Of a stretch of DNA of 64,000 bases, positions 1 to 8,326 are shown one piece after another; position 1 is the stretch's first letter; the number at the start of each line of letters is the position of its first letter. Under the pieces are notes generated by a model. It saw only the letters and a list, made by a program, of their open reading frames with translations, was not told the origin of the DNA and searched no databases. The position numbers and the translations under genes are program-made. Origin of the DNA: Marivita sp046592965 (GTDB taxonomy: Bacteria > Pseudomonadota > Alphaproteobacteria > Rhodobacterales > Rhodobacteraceae); NCBI RefSeq assembly GCF_046592965.1, contig NZ_JBISBV010000003.1:336477-400476 (forward strand), written 5' to 3'.

Positions 1-378
1 CACGACATCGCCGCCATGCCGATCAAAGGCACCTGCCGCATTGGCCAACCTGTCCGGTCCCACGACGACACCTTCATCGACCCGTGGCGGGTTCGGCAAC
101 AGGCATTCGGGCTTGCCCACGACCAGAGGCCGCACGCCGAAAAACCGGTCTGAAAACACCCGGAGATTGAACACCACGCGCGGCACCGTGGACGAGATGA
201 TCACATCGGTGATATTCGGCTCGATCTCGTAATGTTTGATCAGGGTCGCGAACCAGGTGAAATAGGCATCGGCCGTACGCCCGTGATGGGTCGACGTGCG
301 CAGGGTGCACAAGAACTTCGTCCCGTCCCAGATCGAAAAGGCTGTATTGGTGTTGCCGCAATCAATCGTCAAAAGCAT
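1..378 (-). CDS. coaX: Type III pantothenate kinase, partial (C-terminus beyond window)
   Basis: Phosphorylates pantothenate, the first step of coenzyme A synthesis, in the cytoplasm. The first 126 residues are in the window and run off its left edge without a stop. The N-terminus has the ATP-binding DCGNT motif of the ASKHA fold (D6 to T10), and GPDR occurs at about residues 107-110, as in type III CoaX. Start chosen at the ATG at 378, which gives the usual MLLTIDCGNTN-like beginning. It lies 27 bases downstream of birA on the same strand, so the two are probably co-transcribed, a common order after nuoN in this family of bacteria. Confidence 0.93.
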   Translation of the reverse strand, partial: MLLTIDCGNTNTAFSIWDGTKFLCTLRTSTHHGRTADAYFTWFATLIKHYEIEPNITDVIISSTVPRVVFNLRVFSDRFFGVRPLVVGKPECLLPNPPRVDEGVVVGPDRLANAAGAFDRHGGDVV

Positions 379-405
379 GGCTCTGTCACCTTCAAACTGT
401 CGCTT

Positions 406-1137
406 TCAAAAGAAAATATCCGCCGCAGCGATGGCCTCTCGTCCATGCGCGGTTTTTAGGACGATCCGCCCGTCCGCGTCCACTGTTTCGAACGTGCCAA
501 CGACCTCGCGGTTCCCCATGCGCGCCGTGACGTCCTCACCCAAGCGCCCGGCGCGCGCCAGCCACGCCTCGCGCAGCGGCGCAAATCCGTAGGTCTGGAA
601 CGTCGCCTCGCGCGCCGCATATGCCTCGGCCAGAGCGTCCAGAAACGCCTCGGGCGCAAGTCCCACACCGGTCGATGACAGTACCGACACCGGTGCCAAC
701 GCCCCTGCCTCGACCTGCGCGCCTGTCGGCGCATGGGCCAGATTGACGCCGATCCCGATCGCCAGATGGTCGCCCAGGCTTTCAAGAAGGATGCCCGCCA
801 CCTTGCCACCGTTCAAAAGCACATCATTCGGCCACTTCAACGTGATGCCATCGACCCGCCCGGTGAGCGCTGCCAGCGCATCGAACACCGCAAGCGCCGC
901 GACGAAACTGCGCAACGCCCGCCGCTCGGCGGGGTCTCTCGTCGGCATCACCAGGGTCGCGGCGAAATTGCCCTCGGGATTGACCCAGACCCGCCCGCGC
1001 CTGCCCCGCGCTGCGGTCTGGCGTGCCGCACATATCCAGGTCGGCCCCGACAGCCTGGCCGCCTGACGCGCGGCTTCTGCCATCGTGCTGTCGACCTCTG
1101 CCAGAACCTGACGATCATATCCCGCCGGCCAGCTCAA
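406..1137 (-). CDS. birA: Biotin--[acetyl-CoA-carboxylase] ligase, BirA without DNA-binding domain
   Basis: Attaches biotin to the acceptor lysine of biotin-dependent carboxylases. The 243-residue protein has the DSTM substrate motif (16-19), the biotinyl-adenylate loop ARGRRGRVW (43-51), and KWPNDVLL near residue 100. There is no N-terminal helix-turn-helix, so this is the monofunctional class and should not repress biotin genes. The frame opens with TTG at 1137 and has no clear Shine-Dalgarno; no in-frame ATG precedes the conserved N-terminus, so the start is the weakest part of this call. It lies downstream of the nuo terminator and upstream of coaX. LiuD at 23658-25598 is one likely substrate (inference). 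Confidence 0.93.
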   Translation of the reverse strand: MSWPAGYDRQVLAEVDSTMAEAARQAARLSGPTWICAARQTAARGRRGRVWVNPEGNFAATLVMPTRDPAERRALRSFVAALAVFDALAALTGRVDGITLKWPNDVLLNGGKVAGILLESLGDHLAIGIGVNLAHAPTGAQVEAGALAPVSVLSSTGVGLAPEAFLDALAEAYAAREATFQTYGFAPLREAWLARAGRLGEDVTARMGNREVVGTFETVDADGRIVLKTAHGREAIAAADIFF

Positions 1138-1210
1138 AAAGACAATCCGCCCGCTTCATCTTGCAAAATAAACTCGCGCCGCAGGCACCGCGACCCGCAG
1201 AGCGGGACGC

Positions 1211-1241
1211 AAAAAACAAAGCGACGCGCCAATGGCGCGTC
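1211..1241 (-). terminator. Rho-independent terminator after nuoN
   Basis: On the minus strand the stem GACGCGCC-ATT-GGCGCGTC (8 bp, 3-base loop, 1223-1241) is followed by GCTTTGTTTTTT. It starts 25 bases after the nuoN stop and would end the nuo transcript before birA. Confidence 0.75.
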
Positions 1242-1266
1242 ACAGGAGTCAAAGCTGCCGAAATCT

Positions 1267-2709
1267 CTATTGAACAAGGGTCGCCGCCGCGGCCGCCGCC
1301 ACTCCTTCGATGCCGAACAGGTTCACCACTCCGACAACCATGATGACCGCACTGGCCATCAACATGCCCCACAGGATCGGTGACTTGCCGCCGTCCAGGG
1401 CGTCATCCCGCTCCTGTCCGAAATACATGTAATAGACGATGCGCAGGTAATAGAATGCACCGATCACCGACGCGACAACACCCGCCACCGCAAGCCACGC
1501 CAGTCCGGCGTCATAGGCGGCGCGCAAGACATAAAGCTTGCCGAAGAAGCCGACCAGAGGCGGCACGCCCGCAAGGCTGAACAGCAGGACCAGCATCGCC
1601 AGCGCCTTGCCCGGTTCACGTTTGGAATACATGTTGAGCGACGAAATCCGCGACACCGGCTGTCCGTCGCGTTCCATCGACAGGATGAAGGCGAACGTGC
1701 CCACATTCATCGTCACATAGATCGCCATGTAGATCAGCATCGCCTGCACGCCGAAGGCGGTACCGGCCGCCAGCCCCATCAGCGCAAATCCCATATGCGC
1801 AATCGAGGAAAAGCCCATCAGCCGCTTGATATCGGTCTGGCCGATACCCGCAATCGAGCCGAGGAACATCGACAACAGCGACAGGAACGCGATGACCTGT
1901 GTCCAGTCGTCAACTGCCGCGCCGAAGGCGTCATGCAACATCCGCGCAAACAGCGCCATCGCCGCCACTTTCGGAGCGGTTGCGAAGAACGCGGTGACAG
2001 GTGTGGGCGAGCCTTCGTAGACATCCGGCGTCCACATGTGGAACGGCACCGCCGAGACCTTGAACGCCAGCCCCGAGATCAGGAACACCAAGCCGAACAA
2101 CAGCCCGAGCGACAGATCGCCGTGAACCGCCGTCTGGATGATTCCCGAGAACAGCGTGGTGCCGGCATAGCCGTAGACCAGCGACGCACCATAGAGGAGC
2201 AGGCCGGACGACAGCGCGCCGAGCACGAAATACTTGAGCCCCGCCTCGGTTGATTTCAGGCTGTCGCGACGCAGCGATGCGACGACATAAAGCGCCAGCG
2301 ATTGCAGCTCCAGCCCCATGTAAAGCGCCATCAGGTCCCCCGCCGAGACCATCATCATCATGCCGACCACAGCCAGCGCGATCAGCACAGGGTACTCGAA
2401 CCGCAAGAGCCCGCGCCGTGCCATGTAACCTTCCGACATCAACAGCACTGCGGCCGCCGAAACGAGGATCATCACCTTTGCAAAGCGCGAGAATCCGTCG
2501 TCGATGAACATGCCGTAAAACGCCAGATTGGTGCCGGATCCGTTGATCCCGATCCACACCGCCAGGGCCAGGAACAGTCCGCTGGTCGCCCAGACCAGCA
2601 CCGAGGCAGCCCCGTCCTTCACGGTATAGACCGCGCCGAGCAGCGCCAGCATGGCATAAACGGCCAGGACAATCTCCGGCAGGATAACGGTCAGATCAGC
2701 CGAGAGCAT
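1267..2709 (-). CDS. nuoN: NADH-quinone oxidoreductase subunit N
   Basis: Antiporter-like membrane subunit of complex I, one of three homologous proton channels with NuoL and NuoM. The 480-residue protein is almost entirely hydrophobic helices. It has the family segment around TDIKRLMGFSSIAHMGF and the conserved lysine region EAGLKYFVLGALSSG. The ATG at 2709 is preceded by a G-rich ribosome site (GGGGGG, about 5 bases upstream) and lies 12 bases after nuoM. It is the last nuo gene; a hairpin terminator follows. Length is normal for the family. Confidence 0.97.
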   Translation of the reverse strand: MLSADLTVILPEIVLAVYAMLALLGAVYTVKDGAASVLVWATSGLFLALAVWIGINGSGTNLAFYGMFIDDGFSRFAKVMILVSAAAVLLMSEGYMARRGLLRFEYPVLIALAVVGMMMMVSAGDLMALYMGLELQSLALYVVASLRRDSLKSTEAGLKYFVLGALSSGLLLYGASLVYGYAGTTLFSGIIQTAVHGDLSLGLLFGLVFLISGLAFKVSAVPFHMWTPDVYEGSPTPVTAFFATAPKVAAMALFARMLHDAFGAAVDDWTQVIAFLSLLSMFLGSIAGIGQTDIKRLMGFSSIAHMGFALMGLAAGTAFGVQAMLIYMAIYVTMNVGTFAFILSMERDGQPVSRISSLNMYSKREPGKALAMLVLLFSLAGVPPLVGFFGKLYVLRAAYDAGLAWLAVAGVVASVIGAFYYLRIVYYMYFGQERDDALDGGKSPILWGMLMASAVIMVVGVVNLFGIEGVAAAAAATLVQ

Positions 2710-2721
2710 ATCCGCCCCCCC

Positions 2722-4266
2722 TTAGTGGTTAACCGCAACCTGCGTGGCCGTTTCGGCCTGCGCAAGTGCAGTCTGATAGTTGGAAACAAGCGCTTCGACC
2801 GACGGTCCGATCATATCGAGGATCGGCGCGGGATAGACGCCAAAGAGGATCGTCGCAAACGCCAGCGGCGCAAAGATCGCACGCTCGCGGCGACTCATAT
2901 CGGTGATGGTCTTGAGGCTTTCCTTGATGAGATCGCCCATCACCACCCGACGATAGAGCCAGAGCGCATAGGCCGCTGACAGGATCACACCCGATGTGGC
3001 CACCAGCGCGACCCACGTATTGACCTGGAAGACGCCGACCAGCGTCAGGAATTCACCGATGAACCCCGACGTGCCCGGCAGACCCACGTTCGCCATGGTA
3101 AACAGCATGAAGATCAGCGCATAGGCCGGCATCCGGTTCACGAGACCACCATAGGCGTCGATGTCGCGCGTGTGCATCCGGTCATAGATCACGCCGACGC
3201 ACAGGAACAGCGCGCCAGATATAAAGCCGTGGCTGATCATCTGGAAGATCGCACCGTCCACGCCTTGCTGGTTCGCGGCGAAAATGCCCATCGTGACATA
3301 GCCCATGTGGGCTACCGAGGAATAGGCGATCAGTTTCTTCATGTCATCCTGCACCAGCGCCACCAGCGAAGTGTAGACAACGGCGATCGCGCTCATCCAC
3401 AGGATCAGCGGCGTCAGAACCTCGGATCCGACCGGGAACATCGGTAGCGAAAAGCGCAGGAAGCCATAACCGCCCATCTTGAGCAGGATCGCCGCCAGAA
3501 CCACCGAGCCAGCGGTCGGCGCCTGAACGTGCGCGTCCGGAAGCCATGTATGCACCGGCCACATCGGCATCTTGACCGCAAAGCTGGCAAAGAACGCCAG
3601 GAACAGCAGCGTCTGCAATCCTCCGACGATTTGAATGCCAAGGATGCTGAATGTCTCGGACCCGAACTGATGCACCATCAATTGCTCGATATCCGTGGTG
3701 CCCGCATTGGAGAACATCGCCACCATCGCGACCAGCATCAGCACCGATCCAAGGAAGGTATAGAGGAAGAACTTGAACGAGGCGTAAACGCGGTTCGCTC
3801 CGCCCCAAACGCCGATGATCAGGAACATCGGGATCAGACCCGCCTCGAAGAACAGGTAGAACAGCACCAGATCCAGCGCCATGAACACGCCCAGCATCAG
3901 CGTTTCCAGCAGCAGGAAGGCGATCATGTATTCCTTGACGCGCGTGTCCACGTTCCACGACGCCGCGATCACCAGCGGCATCATGAATGTGGTCAGCATC
4001 ACGAACAGCACCGAGATGCCATCGACGCCCATCTTGTATTGCAGTCCCAGCAGCCAGTCGGTCTGCTCGACCATCTGGAAGCCGGTGTTTTGCGGATCGA
4101 ACTGGAACAGGATGAATAGCGAAATCAGGAATGTCGCGCTTGTCGCGATCAGCGACAGCCACTTGGCATTGCGATTGGCTGCGTCGTCGTTGCCGCGCAG
4201 GAAGACCAGCAGGATCACCGCAGCCAGCGCCGGCAGGAACGTCACAATGGAAAGAAGGTTATCCAT
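2722..4266 (-). CDS. nuoM: NADH-quinone oxidoreductase subunit M
   Basis: Second antiporter-like proton-pumping subunit of complex I, 514 residues, integral to the inner membrane. It shows the conserved glutamate segment FFEAGLIPMFLIIGVWGG and DDMKKLIAYSSVAHMGY. The frame is open further upstream, but the ATG at 4266 is preferred because it shares one base with the nuoL stop (TGATG) and gives the family N-terminus MDNLLSIVTFLP. Tight coupling to nuoL and nuoN points to translational coupling. Confidence 0.97.
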   Translation of the reverse strand: MDNLLSIVTFLPALAAVILLVFLRGNDDAANRNAKWLSLIATSATFLISLFILFQFDPQNTGFQMVEQTDWLLGLQYKMGVDGISVLFVMLTTFMMPLVIAASWNVDTRVKEYMIAFLLLETLMLGVFMALDLVLFYLFFEAGLIPMFLIIGVWGGANRVYASFKFFLYTFLGSVLMLVAMVAMFSNAGTTDIEQLMVHQFGSETFSILGIQIVGGLQTLLFLAFFASFAVKMPMWPVHTWLPDAHVQAPTAGSVVLAAILLKMGGYGFLRFSLPMFPVGSEVLTPLILWMSAIAVVYTSLVALVQDDMKKLIAYSSVAHMGYVTMGIFAANQQGVDGAIFQMISHGFISGALFLCVGVIYDRMHTRDIDAYGGLVNRMPAYALIFMLFTMANVGLPGTSGFIGEFLTLVGVFQVNTWVALVATSGVILSAAYALWLYRRVVMGDLIKESLKTITDMSRRERAIFAPLAFATILFGVYPAPILDMIGPSVEALVSNYQTALAQAETATQVAVNH

Positions 4267-6404
4267 CAGTTTGCTCCTCCGCTGAGCGTCATCCACGTGA
4301 TGAGCGCGGCAATGCCGATCACCATGAAGAAGGCGTAGGTAAAGATGTAGCCGGACTGCGCACGCCCCGCCGCCCGCGTCAGACGCGGGATCAGGCCCAT
4401 CGCGACGCCGTTGATCGTCCCGTCAATCACATTGCCATCGCCGCGCCGCCAGAGCAGTCGCCCGACGCCCTTGGCGGGTTGAACGAAGATGAAATTGTAG
4501 ACCTCGTCGAAATACCACCTGTTCAGCAGGAACTGGTAAAGCGGACGCTGGTTTTCGGCCAGCTTCTTCGGCAGCGACGGATTCACGATGTAGAACAGGT
4601 AGGACAGGCCAAAGCCGATCAGCATCGCGATGAATGGGCTGACCTTGACCCAGACGGGCGCGTGGTGTGCGTCGTCCATGACGTGATTGTTCACGCCCAT
4701 GTAGATCGCACCGTCGCCGGGCGCATAGGCATGGGCAACAGCGTCTGCCTCGCCATGATCCTCGCCGACAGGCTCGGTCACGGCATCGACCGCAGCGTCC
4801 ACGTCGCCCTCGGCCAATGCGCCAACTGCCGCACCGACGCCTTCGGAATGATCCGCTTCGGCCACTATGCCATTGGCACCGATGCCGAAATAGGCGTTGA
4901 CGCGGTCATGATCGCCAAAGAAAGACCCGTACCAGATCATCCCCGCCAGAACCGATCCGACCGCGAGAACGCCAAGCGGGATCAGCATGACCATCGGGCT
5001 TTCATGCGCGTGCTCATGCGTGTGCTTGTCGCCGCGCGGCTTGCCGAAGAAGGTCAGGAACATCAGCCGCCAAGAATAGAAGCTCGTCATCAGTGCCGCG
5101 ATCACCAGCATCCAGAAGGCATAGCCGCCCTGGCTTCCGGCCCATGCACTCTCGATCACCGCGTCCTTCGACAGGAAGCCGGCAAAGCCGATATGCGTGA
5201 GCGGAATGCCGACGCCGGTAATCGCCAGCGTGCCGATCATCATCGCCCAGAACGTATAGGGGATTTTCTTGCGCAGACCGCCATAGTTGCGCATGTCCTG
5301 CTCGTGATGCATCGCGTGGATCACAGAGCCTGCGCCAAGGAACAGCATCGCCTTGAAGAACGCGTGCGTGAAGAGGTGGAACATCGCCACCGAATAGACG
5401 CCCACACCGGCAGCGACGAACATGTAGCCCAGCTGCGAACAGGTCGAATAGGCGATCACGCGCTTGATGTCGTTCTGCACCAGACCCACGGTCGCGGCAA
5501 AGAAGGCCGTTGTGGCGCCGATGAAGACGACGAACATCTTGGCCTCGGGCGCGAATTCCATGATCGGCGACATGCGGCAGACAAGGAACACGCCCGCCGT
5601 CACCATGGTTGCCGCGTGGATGAGGGCCGATACGGGGGTCGGGCCTTCCATCGCGTCCGGCAACCATGTGTGCAGGAACAATTGCGCCGATTTGCCCATC
5701 GCACCGACGAACAGCAGGAAGGCAATCAGGTTGGCCGCGTTCCATTCGGACCACAGGAACGTCAGTTGCGTTTCCGCCAGCGTCGGGGCGGCAGCGAAGA
5801 TGTCGTCAAAGCGCACCGAGTCGACCAGGAAGAACAGCGCGAAGATGCCCAGCAGGAAACCGAAGTCGCCCACGCGGTTGACGATGAACGCTTTCATCGC
5901 CGCAGCGTTGGCGCTTGGCTTGCGGTAATAGAAGCCGATCAGCAGATAGGACGCAACGCCCACGCCTTCCCAGCCAAAGAACATCTGGATCAGGTTATCG
6001 GCCGTCACCAGCATCAGCATGGTGAAGGTAAAGAACGACAGATAGGCAAAGAAACGCGGCTTGTAGGTTTCGCCCTCTTTGAACTGCGGATCGTTGTCCA
6101 TGTAGCCAAAGCTGTAAAGATGCACGAGCGCCGAGACGGTGGTCACGACGATCAGCATGATTGCCGTCAGCCGGTCCAGCCGAATGGCCCACTCGGTGCT
6201 CAGCGTGCCGGATTCGATCCAGCGCAGGATGTTGTAGGTTTCGGTCACGCCGTCATGCGTCAGGAAGACGATCCACGACAGGGCGCAGGCAAAGAAGAGC
6301 AGCCCCGTGGACACCCACATGGCGGCTGTCTCGCCGATGAACTTCCAACCAAATCCGCACAGCAGCGCGCCGACCAGCGGGGAAAACAGGATAAGCGTTT
6401 CCAT
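4266..6404 (-). CDS. nuoL: NADH-quinone oxidoreductase subunit L
   Basis: Largest antiporter-like subunit of complex I, 712 residues; its C-terminal lateral helix braces NuoM and NuoN. Visible landmarks are GWEGVGVASYLLIGFYY, FIVNRVGDFGF and NDIKRVIAYSTCSQLGYM. The protein is longer than the roughly 610 residues of E. coli NuoL. The extra length includes a polar, acidic stretch of about 65 residues (around 510-575, rich in Glu, Asp, Ala, with several His) before the final helices. This insertion is in frame and flanked by normal NuoL sequence. The start lies 4 bases after the nuoK stop. Confidence 0.97.
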   Translation of the reverse strand: METLILFSPLVGALLCGFGWKFIGETAAMWVSTGLLFFACALSWIVFLTHDGVTETYNILRWIESGTLSTEWAIRLDRLTAIMLIVVTTVSALVHLYSFGYMDNDPQFKEGETYKPRFFAYLSFFTFTMLMLVTADNLIQMFFGWEGVGVASYLLIGFYYRKPSANAAAMKAFIVNRVGDFGFLLGIFALFFLVDSVRFDDIFAAAPTLAETQLTFLWSEWNAANLIAFLLFVGAMGKSAQLFLHTWLPDAMEGPTPVSALIHAATMVTAGVFLVCRMSPIMEFAPEAKMFVVFIGATTAFFAATVGLVQNDIKRVIAYSTCSQLGYMFVAAGVGVYSVAMFHLFTHAFFKAMLFLGAGSVIHAMHHEQDMRNYGGLRKKIPYTFWAMMIGTLAITGVGIPLTHIGFAGFLSKDAVIESAWAGSQGGYAFWMLVIAALMTSFYSWRLMFLTFFGKPRGDKHTHEHAHESPMVMLIPLGVLAVGSVLAGMIWYGSFFGDHDRVNAYFGIGANGIVAEADHSEGVGAAVGALAEGDVDAAVDAVTEPVGEDHGEADAVAHAYAPGDGAIYMGVNNHVMDDAHHAPVWVKVSPFIAMLIGFGLSYLFYIVNPSLPKKLAENQRPLYQFLLNRWYFDEVYNFIFVQPAKGVGRLLWRRGDGNVIDGTINGVAMGLIPRLTRAAGRAQSGYIFTYAFFMVIGIAALITWMTLSGGAN

Positions 6405-6408
6405 GTCG

Positions 6409-6714
6409 TCAGCCCTTCATCACGTTGACATCTTCGACCGCGATGGAGCCACGGTTGCGGAAGAAGCAGACGAGGATCGCGAGGCCAATCGCGGCCTCGG
6501 CGGCGGCGACGGTCAGCACGAACATGGTGAACACCTGCCCCACCAGATCACCCAGATGGGCCGAGAACGCGACAAAGTTGATATTCACTGCGAGCAACAT
6601 CAATTCGATGCTCATCAGCAAGATGATCACGTTCTTTCGGTTCAGAAACAGCCCGAAAATGCCGGTCACGAACAGCACCGCCGCCACCGTCAGGTAATGC
6701 TCAATTCCTATCAT
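6409..6714 (-). CDS. nuoK: NADH-quinone oxidoreductase subunit K
   Basis: Small proton-channel subunit of complex I (101 residues, three helices). Two membrane glutamates expected for proton transfer are present, in MSIELMLLAVNINFVA and LTVAAAEAAIGLA. The frame is open to 6786, but the ATG at 6714 is preferred: it gives the family start MIGIEHYL and exactly the usual length, and is preceded by GGGGGA at 5-6 bases. The 100 bases up to nuoJ hold nothing else recognisable. Confidence 0.97.
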   Translation of the reverse strand: MIGIEHYLTVAAVLFVTGIFGLFLNRKNVIILLMSIELMLLAVNINFVAFSAHLGDLVGQVFTMFVLTVAAAEAAIGLAILVCFFRNRGSIAVEDVNVMKG

Positions 6715-6814
6715 CACGTCCCCCGGGGCCTTGAGCCCTCTGGTTCTTGGTCGAACTGGCGGTTGCCAATCCCATGTTTCACTCATGCCCCCGAAGCGGC
6801 ACGTTCCACTTAAC

Positions 6815-7417
6815 TCAGAGCCCCTGCCCCGGTTTCACGTCTTTCAGCTCCATCGCCTTGGCCGGATCGCGATACATCTGCGCCAGCACGTTCTGGCGTT
6901 TCACATCCGAGCGGTGCCGCAGCGTCAGGACGATCGCCCCGATCATCGCGACAAGCAGGATCAGACCGGCAAGCTGGAACAGCAGGAAGAACTGGTCATA
7001 CATGATCAGGCCCAGAGCCTCGGTGTTGTGCCGGTCGAGCGGCACCACCTGCGTGCGCAGCCCTTCGGCCGCCGCATTGCTTTCCCAAGCGCCGAAGGCC
7101 AGCGCGAACTGCATCAGGATGATCACGCCGAACAACAAGGCCAAGGGCACATAGCGCGCCATCTCGGCCTTCAATTCAGCGAAATCCACGTCGAGCATCA
7201 TTACGACGAACAAAAACAGCACCGCAACCGCGCCGACATAGACGATGATCAAAAGCATCGCGACGAACTCGGCCCCGAGCAGCACAAACAGCCCTGCCGA
7301 AGACAGGAAGGCAAGAATGAGCCAGAGCACCGAATGCACCGGATTGCGGCTGATCACCGTGAACAACCCGCCCGCGATGGTGCTGAGGGCAAAGAGGTAG
7401 AAGGCAAAGACGCTCAT
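6815..7417 (-). CDS. nuoJ: NADH-quinone oxidoreductase subunit J
   Basis: Five-helix membrane subunit of complex I at the hinge between the quinone site and the pump modules; 200 residues, normal length. It has the conserved start SVFAFYLFALSTIAGG and HSVLWLILAFLSSAGLFVLLGAEF. The start overlaps the stop of the preceding CMD-like gene by four bases (ATGA), so translation of the two is probably coupled. Confidence 0.96.
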   Translation of the reverse strand: MSVFAFYLFALSTIAGGLFTVISRNPVHSVLWLILAFLSSAGLFVLLGAEFVAMLLIIVYVGAVAVLFLFVVMMLDVDFAELKAEMARYVPLALLFGVIILMQFALAFGAWESNAAAEGLRTQVVPLDRHNTEALGLIMYDQFFLLFQLAGLILLVAMIGAIVLTLRHRSDVKRQNVLAQMYRDPAKAMELKDVKPGQGL

Positions 7418-7824
7418 GTCTCGTCATCCTTTTCATCGTCTTCCATGACATCGCGCGCCAGCTCCATGGCGCGGGTCATGGCCGGGATACCGGCGAACAT
7501 CGACATCTGCGCGATGGTCTCGGCAATCTCGTCCTTGGTGGCACCGGCGGCCATTGCGTGGCGCACCGTCATGCGCACCTGCGTATCGGCCTGCGCGCCC
7601 TGCATCGTCAGCCCCGCCAGCGTCAGAAGGAGCCGCGTCTTGGCATCAAGCCCGTCTTTGCTCAACCCCTTGCCGAACCACATTTCCATGGCGTCCTTGG
7701 GCATGGTCGGCCACAGCTTTTCAAACCCCTTGGGATCAAAGGACGACAGCGCCGGATTGAACGCGCGCGCCATTTCCTGCGCCTGCGCCATCATCAGCTC
7801 GAACGGGGTTTTTGCATCACTCAT
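7414..7824 (-). CDS. Carboxymuconolactone decarboxylase-like protein inside nuo operon
   Basis: A 136-residue soluble protein with no signal peptide. The central region (TRLLLTLAGLTMQGAQADTQV and AAGATKDEIAETIAQMSMFAG, about 62-112) matches the helical CMD/AhpD fold. It contains no cysteine, so it cannot have the CxxC peroxidase chemistry of AhpD. It overlaps nuoI and nuoJ by four bases on each side, so it is expressed stoichiometrically with complex I. An assembly or accessory role is an inference; a metabolic enzyme with an unknown substrate is the alternative. The N-terminal 50 residues and acidic C-terminus (EDDEKDDET) look specific to this subgroup. Confidence 0.85.
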   Translation of the reverse strand: MSDAKTPFELMMAQAQEMARAFNPALSSFDPKGFEKLWPTMPKDAMEMWFGKGLSKDGLDAKTRLLLTLAGLTMQGAQADTQVRMTVRHAMAAGATKDEIAETIAQMSMFAGIPAMTRAMELARDVMEDDEKDDET

Positions 7825-8315
7825 CGGTACGGTGCATCCATTTCGAGATTGCGCGCGATCTCGGCTTCCCAGCGGTCGCCGTTGGCGAGCAGTTTTTCCT
7901 TGTTGTAATACAGCTCTTCACGCGTTTCCGTGGCGAATTCGAAATTCGGCCCCTCGACAATCGCGTCCACCGGACAAGCCTCCTGGCAGAAGCCGCAATA
8001 GATGCATTTCGTCATGTCGATGTCATAGCGCGTCGTGCGGCGCGACCCGTCATCGCGCGGCTCGGCGTCGATGGTGATCGCCTGCGCCGGGCAGATCGCC
8101 TCGCAGAGCTTGCAGGCGATGCAGCGTTCCTCGCCATTGGGATAGCGACGCAGCGCGTGTTCGCCACGGAAGCGCGGGGACAGATAGCCCTTTTCATGCG
8201 GGTAGTTGATCGTTGCCTTCGGCCCGAAGAAATACTTCAGGCCAAGCTTCATGCCGACATAAAAATCCTGCAACAGGAAGTATTTGGCAGCGCGGCCGTA
8301 GTCGATAGTCGCCAT
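7821..8315 (-). CDS. nuoI: NADH-quinone oxidoreductase subunit I
   Basis: Carries the two [4Fe-4S] clusters N6a and N6b of complex I. In the 164-residue protein the cluster cysteines are C65, C68, C71, C75 and C104, C107, C110, C114, in two standard CxxCxxCxxxCP motifs. The N-terminus (MATIDYGRAAKYFLLQDF) is the amphipathic membrane-anchoring part. The ATG at 8315 is preferred over the longer frame (to 8426) because AAGGAG lies 7-9 bases upstream and the extension overlaps nuoH. Confidence 0.97.
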   Translation of the reverse strand: MATIDYGRAAKYFLLQDFYVGMKLGLKYFFGPKATINYPHEKGYLSPRFRGEHALRRYPNGEERCIACKLCEAICPAQAITIDAEPRDDGSRRTTRYDIDMTKCIYCGFCQEACPVDAIVEGPNFEFATETREELYYNKEKLLANGDRWEAEIARNLEMDAPYR

Positions 8316-8326
8316 CTCTGCTCTCC

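Noticed and set aside
3529..6428. Long plus-strand ORFs (for example 4131-6428, 765 codons) opposite nuoL and nuoM
   Set aside because: Antisense shadows of high-GC membrane genes; rich in His, Arg and Gln, with no domains and no ribosome sites.
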